Of a stretch of DNA of 6,006 nucleotides, positions 1 to 6,006 are shown in pieces (positions within the stretch are counted from its first letter, which is position 1; each line of letters begins with the position of its first letter). Made by a program: the position numbers and the translations under genes. This DNA is from Rubrivivax sp. GTDB lineage: Bacteria > Pseudomonadota > Gammaproteobacteria > Burkholderiales > Burkholderiaceae. Under the pieces are notes generated by a model, which was not told the origin of the DNA, searched no databases, and saw only the letters and a program-made list of their open reading frames with translations. Location of the stretch: positions 1-6,006 of the forward strand of contig SEEY01000267.1 of assembly GCA_004211235.1 (NCBI GenBank), given 5' to 3'.

Positions 1-141
1 GATGGGCTGGCGCTGCAGCGTCAGTTCCCACTGGGCATCGAGCCACTGGTGGAAGCGCTGGCTCTCGGTGGAAGCAGCAAAGGCAGGAAGGCTGAGGGCG
101 AGGCTGGTGGCCAGCAGGCTCAGGGCGTGACGACGGCGCAT
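1..141 (-). CDS. Exported protein, N-terminal fragment (possibly DUF885 family)
   Basis: This is the 5' end of a gene reading leftwards off the window; 47 codons are visible. The ATG at 141-139 is preceded on the minus strand by GGAG (150-147) at 5 nt spacing, a good ribosome binding site. The product opens with three arginines (MRRRH), then a hydrophobic stretch of about 17 residues ending PAFA|AS, a textbook Sec signal peptide with predicted cleavage after residue 22. The mature part begins STESQRFHQWLDAQWELTL and continues QRQPI. An early 'aromatic-x-x-hydrophobic-D-x-x-W-x-x-x-L-x-x-x-P' pattern is reminiscent of DUF885 proteins, which are often lipo- or periplasmic proteins of peptidase-like fold. 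That family guess rests on fewer than 25 mature residues and is weak. The gene is divergent from mfd and shares a 119-bp spacer with it. Export is well supported; function is not. Confidence 0.7.
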   Translation of the reverse strand, partial: MRRRHALSLLATSLALSLPAFAASTESQRFHQWLDAQWELTLQRQPI

Positions 142-146
142 GGAAT

Positions 147-150
147 CTCC
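147..150 (-). promoter_or_regulatory. Ribosome binding site of the exported protein gene
   Basis: Read on the minus strand, GGAG lies 5 nt before the ATG at 141-139. It supports that ATG as the true start, because the signal peptide begins directly there. Confidence 0.6.
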
Positions 151-210
151 GGTAGGAAGACCCGCGATGCTGCCATGGCCCCGCCAGGCAGCCAAAGGGC
201 ATGGCGTCCC

Positions 211-216
211 TAAAAT
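211..216 (+). promoter_or_regulatory. Candidate -10 element for mfd (TAAAAT)
   Basis: TAAAAT matches the sigma-70 -10 consensus at five of six positions and stands out in a very GC-rich spacer. It would place the transcription start near 223, giving a leader of about 38 nt before the mfd ATG at 261. I find no convincing -35 hexamer 16-18 bp upstream (the region 187-194 is GGCAGCCA), so the promoter would be weak or activator-dependent. The element is visible in the sequence; its use is an inference. Confidence 0.4.
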
Positions 217-223
217 GCGGCCA

Positions 224-240
224 AGCCCCGCTCCGGGGCT
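224..240. other. Hairpin in the mfd leader
   Basis: AGCCCCG (224-230) pairs perfectly with CGGGGCT (234-240) around the 3-nt loop CTC. If transcription starts near 223 as the TAAAAT element suggests, this stem would sit at the extreme 5' end of the mfd mRNA, 20 nt before the start codon. No T-run follows it on the plus strand, so it does not look like an intrinsic terminator in that direction. Confidence 0.4.
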
Positions 241-260
241 GTCGTCGTTTGTAGGTCTGC

Positions 261-3725
<3,465 letters not shown>

Positions 3726-3745
3726 CCGCCGTTCCGAGGGGAAGG

Positions 3746-3778
3746 CGATGCGAGCCGGATTGACCGGCTCGCACATCG
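3746..3778. terminator. Hairpin after mfd, possible (non-canonical) terminator
   Basis: TGCGAGCCGG (3749-3758) pairs perfectly over 10 bp with CCGGCTCGCA (3764-3773) around the 5-nt loop ATTGA. A 2-nt bulge (3774-3775) then allows three more pairs, CGA (3746-3748) with TCG (3776-3778). The stem starts 24 nt after the mfd stop. No T-run follows on either strand, so it is not a textbook intrinsic terminator. It could be an mRNA 3'-end stabiliser, a Rho-associated structure or a protein-binding palindrome. The structure is certain from the bases; the role is open. Confidence 0.45.
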
Positions 3779-3818
3779 TCCAGCGGCCGACTTGGCAGCG
3801 GCCCGGCGCTCGGCCTCG

Positions 3819-3824
3819 GATAAT
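3819..3824 (+). promoter_or_regulatory. Candidate -10 element of serB (GATAAT), leaderless geometry
   Basis: GATAAT matches the -10 consensus at five of six positions. Six nucleotides separate it from the ATG at 3831, so +1 would fall on the A of the start codon. No Shine-Dalgarno-like sequence lies in the 15 nt before that ATG, which is consistent with a leaderless transcript. A TTGGCA (3792-3797) resembles a -35 box but is 21 bp away, longer than the usual 16-18, so it is probably not its partner. Confidence 0.4.
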
Positions 3825-3830
3825 CCCGGC

Positions 3831-4547
3831 ATGTCACCCTCCGCTTCTGCCCAAGGCCCGAGCCTCGTTCTGCGTGACGGCCCCGCCCTGCCGCCGCTTT
3901 CCCACTTCCGCCTGGCCGCCTTCGACATGGACTCGACGCTGATCAGCATCGAGTGCATCGACGAGATCGCGGCGCTGGCCGGCAAGGGCCAGGAAGTGGC
4001 CGCCATCACCGAGGCCGCGATGCGCGGCGAGATCACGGACTTCAAGGACAGCCTGCGCCGGCGACTGGCCATCCTGGCCGGCGTGCCCGCCAGCGTGCTG
4101 GACCGTGTGCTGGCCGAGCGGCTCACCTTCAACCCCGGCGCGCGCGAGCTTTGCGCGGCGCTGAAGGCGGCAGGGCTGAAGCTCGTGCTCGTCTCCGGCG
4201 GCTTCACCTTCTTCACGCGGTATGTCGCCGCCGAGCTGGGCATGGATTTCGTGCGCAGCAATGAGCTGGAGATTGCCGATGGCGCCCTCACCGGCCGCGT
4301 CGTCATGCAGGACTGGGGCGACATCTGCGACGGCGAGCAGAAGCGACTGATGCTGCTGGCCTGCTGCGAGAAGGTGGGCTGCCGGCCCGACCAGGCCATC
4401 GCCGTCGGCGACGGCGCCAATGACCTGCCGATGATGGGCGCCGCGGGCTTGTCCGTGGCCTATCACGCCAAGCCGAAGGTGCGCGAGCAGGCCCGCGTCG
4501 CCATCAACGAGGGCGGGCTGGAAAGGCTGCTCGAAGTGCTGCGCTGA
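3831..4547 (+). CDS. serB: Phosphoserine phosphatase SerB (short form, no ACT domain)
   Basis: This enzyme hydrolyses O-phospho-L-serine to L-serine and phosphate, the last step of serine synthesis from 3-phosphoglycerate, in the cytoplasm. It is a HAD-superfamily enzyme with all four motifs. Motif I is FDMDSTLI (31-38), with nucleophile D32 and acid/base D34. ECIDEIA (41-47) carries the substrate-contact glutamate E41, and SLRRR (74-78) supplies the substrate-binding arginine. Motif II is VSGGF (121-125) with S122. The motif III lysine is probably K171, and motif IV is GDGANDLPM (193-201) with D194, N197 and D198. At 238 aa it lacks the N-terminal regulatory region of E. coli SerB (about 322 aa), having only about 27 residues before the catalytic fold. 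I chose the ATG at 3831 over an in-frame TTG at 3792, whose extra 13 residues look non-homologous and which has no ribosome binding site. It lies 105 bp after mfd on the same strand, with a hairpin and its own -10-like element between, so independent transcription is likely. Confidence 0.96.
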   Translation: MSPSASAQGPSLVLRDGPALPPLSHFRLAAFDMDSTLISIECIDEIAALAGKGQEVAAITEAAMRGEITDFKDSLRRRLAILAGVPASVLDRVLAERLTFNPGARELCAALKAAGLKLVLVSGGFTFFTRYVAAELGMDFVRSNELEIADGALTGRVVMQDWGDICDGEQKRLMLLACCEKVGCRPDQAIAVGDGANDLPMMGAAGLSVAYHAKPKVREQARVAINEGGLERLLEVLR

Positions 4548-4555
4548 CCGGGCGG

Positions 4556-4573
4556 GCGGCGCAGGCGCGCCGC
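4556..4573. terminator. GC-rich hairpin after serB, candidate terminator
   Basis: GCGGCGC (4556-4562) pairs perfectly with GCGCCGC (4567-4573) around the 4-nt loop AGGC, starting 8 nt after the serB stop. A G-T wobble at 4555/4574 could extend it. The downstream bases (TGATCGT) lack a T-run, so if it ends transcription it does so weakly or with Rho. Its position between two convergent genes fits a terminator. Confidence 0.4.
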
Positions 4574-4600
4574 TGATCGTCCGGCCGGTGCCGCAGCTCA

Positions 4601-4616
4601 GCGCCTCAGCAGGCGC
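4601..4616. terminator. Second hairpin in the convergent spacer, candidate terminator for the minus-strand operon
   Basis: GCGCCT (4601-4606) pairs with AGGCGC (4611-4616) around the loop CAGC. Read on the minus strand it starts 27 nt beyond the PEP-CTERM gene's stop codon. There is no T-run on that side (TGAGCTGCGG). The stem is only 6 bp, so support is modest and rests mainly on its position. Confidence 0.3.
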
Positions 4617-4652
4617 CCGTCAGCCAACCCTTCAGCCAACCCTTCAGCGAAC
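4617..4652. repeat. Three tandem 12-bp units spanning the PEP-CTERM gene's stop codon
   Basis: On the plus strand the units are CCGTCAGCCAAC (4617-4628), CCTTCAGCCAAC (4629-4640) and CCTTCAGCGAAC (4641-4652). The outer two each differ from the middle one by one base. Because 12 is a multiple of three, each unit puts a TGA in the same minus-strand reading frame, at 4646-4644, 4634-4632 and 4622-4620. The gene therefore ends in three in-frame stops spaced four codons apart. This looks like slippage duplication of the 3' end. Confidence 0.8.
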
Positions 4653-5408
4653 GCGGCCGCGGCGGGCCACTCCGAGCGCTGCCAGGCCGGCCAGCATCAG
4701 CGCGACGCTGCCGGGCTCCGGCACCGCGGCCACGCCGTTCGCCAGGCGCAGGTTGTCCAGCGACACGCCGTAGTAGCTGTCCTGGTTGGTCAGCGAGAAG
4801 CCGGCAATGTCGGCCGTGCCGCCCGTGCGGGCGAAGCCGTAGAGGAAGTCGGTGCCGCCGTTGGGATCGACGACGCCGCCCAGGTCCAGCGCCTCGATGA
4901 GGCTGCCGTCGGTGCGGTACAGGCGCAGCGTCACGACGCCGCCATCGACGTCGCGCAGCTGGAAGCCCAGCGCCGACACCGGTGCCGCGAAGCGCGCCGA
5001 GATGGCGCCGAAGCCATCGGCATCCCCGGCCAGCGGGCCGGCACCGAACAGCGCGGTGCCGTCCGCATCGCCGTAGTCGTAGACCCCGAGGTTGGCGCCG
5101 GCCGCACCGGCCATCAGCGTCAGGCCCGCGGTGGGCGCGCCGAAGCTGAGGCTGTCGAACCAGTCCTGGGCCACCTCGCCAGGGCGCGGCGCCTTGACCA
5201 CGGCCAGCTCCTGGCCGTCGAAGCGCTCGCCGAACTGCACGCCGCCGCTGGTGAGCAGGCCGTCGATGGTGCCGTCGGCGAGTTCGCTGAACGTGACGGT
5301 GGAGCCGCTGATGGCGGCATAGGCCACCGTGCTGGTCGGGCCCGCATGGGCGGTGCTAGCGGCGATGCCGAGCACCAGCGCGGCCAGGGTGTGAAGTCGT
5401 GATTTCAT
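4644..5408 (-). CDS. PEP-CTERM sorting-domain exported protein, function unknown
   Basis: This 254-aa protein is built for export and exosortase processing. It has an N-terminal Sec signal peptide (MKSRLHT, then a hydrophobic core, predicted cleavage after STAHA at about residue 22). At the C-terminus VPEPGS (229-234) is followed by a hydrophobic helix (about 235-247) and a basic tail ending RRGRVR, the PEP-CTERM tripartite signal. Such proteins are typically cut by an exosortase (EpsH/XrtA type) and linked to exopolysaccharide or biofilm matrix. The mature region (about 23-225) has no cysteine, is glycine- and aspartate-rich, and has a beta-rich look (GFQLRDVDGGVVTLRLY, 148-164). It ends YGVSLDNLRLA (213-223), a closing strand common in jelly-roll or lectin-like PEP-CTERM proteins. 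I do not recognise a named catalytic domain. The ATG at 5408 has AAGGAG (5423-5418) 9 nt upstream and starts the signal peptide. An in-frame GTG at 5429 overlaps the previous stop but would add seven polar residues before the signal. It lies 17 nt after the upstream gene. Confidence 0.9.
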   Translation of the reverse strand: MKSRLHTLAALVLGIAASTAHAGPTSTVAYAAISGSTVTFSELADGTIDGLLTSGGVQFGERFDGQELAVVKAPRPGEVAQDWFDSLSFGAPTAGLTLMAGAAGANLGVYDYGDADGTALFGAGPLAGDADGFGAISARFAAPVSALGFQLRDVDGGVVTLRLYRTDGSLIEALDLGGVVDPNGGTDFLYGFARTGGTADIAGFSLTNQDSYYGVSLDNLRLANGVAAVPEPGSVALMLAGLAALGVARRGRVR

Positions 5409-5417
5409 GTCTTGGTT

Positions 5418-5423
5418 CTCCTT
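5418..5423 (-). promoter_or_regulatory. Ribosome binding site of the PEP-CTERM gene
   Basis: On the minus strand AAGGAG precedes the ATG at 5408-5406 by 9 nt. The upstream alternative GTG (5429-5427) has only a GC-rich run before it. This site therefore decides the start in favour of the ATG. Confidence 0.65.
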
Positions 5424-5425
5424 GC

Positions 5426-6006
5426 TCACCGGCCGCCGCCGACGATGCTGACGTTGTCGAACTCGGCCGTGACGACCGCACTGTTACTGCCGGACGAAAG
5501 CGCCAGACCGACGTAGAGCGTGGACGCGCTGCTGGCCAGGTTGGCCGGCGAGCGTTCGGTCCACGTGACGCCGTCCGTCGAGGCCGCCTGGTACACCGCG
5601 GACCCGACGCGGCGCAGCCGCACCCAGACCGGCAGGGCCGAGGTCGTGAAGCCGCTGATGGCTGCCTTGTTGTTGCCGTTGATCGCCGCGCGGATTTCGC
5701 CGGTGCTCGAGTAACGCGCCGTCCAGGCGTAGGCCGGCGTGCCGGTCACGGCCTCGGCGGCGACGACACCGGCGCGGGCGGAGTCGGCGCTGCCGCCCTG
5801 GGACCTGATGCGTGCCGTGAAGGTGAAGTCGCCCGTCAGCGCCGTGTACTTGAAGTTGAACGCATAGGGCGCGCCGGTATTGATGACGCCGGCGCCCGAC
5901 AGCGTGTAGGTGCCCGTCGCCTCGGCATAACTGGCGGCCGGCACGGTGGCGGTGACGGCGCTGCTCAGCACCGCCTCGCCGCTGCCGGTCGCGCAGGGAA
6001 GCACGA
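5426..6006 (-). CDS. Secreted or surface protein, C-terminal fragment with a concanavalin-like beta-sandwich domain
   Basis: The frame is open from the right edge to a TGA at 5428-5426, so this is the 3' end of a gene starting outside the window. A GTG at 6004-6002 is in frame, but no ribosome binding site can be judged and no signal peptide follows, so it is probably not the start. About 192 residues are visible. From about residue 12 the sequence resembles the beta-sandwich module appended to secreted polysaccharide lyases and glycoside hydrolases (DUF1349/concanavalin-like). Visible landmarks are YTLSGAG (33-39), the pattern FNFKYTALTGDFTFTARI (49-66), AGVVAAEA (78-85), VWVRLRRVGSAVYQAASTDG (126-145) with VTWTE after it, and the closing strand YVGLALSS then AEFDNVSIVGG (164-190). 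Such modules usually bind carbohydrate or pack against a catalytic domain, which would lie outside the window. It ends with no PEP-CTERM signal. The short 17-nt gap suggests co-transcription with the PEP-CTERM gene downstream. Confidence 0.8.
   Translation of the reverse strand, partial: VLPCATGSGEAVLSSAVTATVPAASYAEATGTYTLSGAGVINTGAPYAFNFKYTALTGDFTFTARIRSQGGSADSARAGVVAAEAVTGTPAYAWTARYSSTGEIRAAINGNNKAAISGFTTSALPVWVRLRRVGSAVYQAASTDGVTWTERSPANLASSASTLYVGLALSSGSNSAVVTAEFDNVSIVGGGR

Noticed and set aside
3792..3797. TTGGCA as a -35 box for serB
   Set aside because: It is 21 bp from the GATAAT element, outside the usual spacing, so I did not annotate a two-part promoter.
3792..3830. TTG start adding 13 residues to SerB
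   Set aside because: There is no ribosome binding site before it, and the added residues show no relation to the HAD fold. They also overlap the GATAAT promoter-like element. The ATG at 3831 is preferred.
4588..5322. Small plus-strand open frames opposite the PEP-CTERM gene
   Set aside because: They are antisense to a gene with a clear signal peptide and sorting tail. They have no ribosome binding sites or motifs of note and are rich in A, P and S.
5409..5429. GTG start (GTGA overlap) adding seven residues to the PEP-CTERM protein
   Set aside because: The AAGGAG site would fall inside the coding region, and the extra residues (SKENQD) are polar and would precede an otherwise standard signal peptide. 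Translational coupling through this GTG is not fully excluded.

Overview
This 6 kb window has high GC content, strongly GC-biased third codon positions, and long antisense shadow frames. The best-conserved proteins, Mfd and a short SerB without an ACT domain, fit a betaproteobacterium, probably Burkholderiales. A PEP-CTERM sorting signal at the right end also fits that group. The taxonomic call is an inference from protein style; no search was run.

Layout, left to right. (1) Positions 1-141, minus strand: the first 47 codons of an exported protein, with a signal peptide and possibly DUF885-like, running off the left edge. (2) Positions 142-260: a short divergent spacer with a likely mfd -10 element, a small hairpin and the two ribosome binding regions. 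(3) Positions 261-3725, plus strand: a complete mfd, the transcription-repair coupling factor (1154 aa), with all motor and UvrA-contact motifs present. (4) Positions 3726-3830: a spacer with a 10-bp perfect hairpin and a -10-like element directly against the next start codon. (5) Positions 3831-4547, plus strand: serB, phosphoserine phosphatase. (6) Positions 4548-4643: a convergent spacer with two GC-rich hairpins and a 12-bp tandem repeat that triplicates an in-frame stop codon. (7) Positions 4644-5408, minus strand: a small exported protein with a C-terminal PEP-CTERM/exosortase sorting signal. (8) Positions 5426-6006, minus strand: the 3' end of a larger, probably secreted protein ending in a beta-sandwich (concanavalin-like) domain. 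It lies 17 nt upstream of the PEP-CTERM gene, so the two are probably co-transcribed.

The left two thirds is ordinary housekeeping: DNA repair coupled to stalled RNA polymerase, then the last step of serine synthesis. The right third is a cell-surface or secretion module. Here a probable multi-domain extracellular protein is paired with a small exosortase substrate whose central domain I cannot name. I see no mobile element, CRISPR array, tRNA or rRNA, and no clearly new system. The most open question is what the PEP-CTERM protein and its upstream partner do together.
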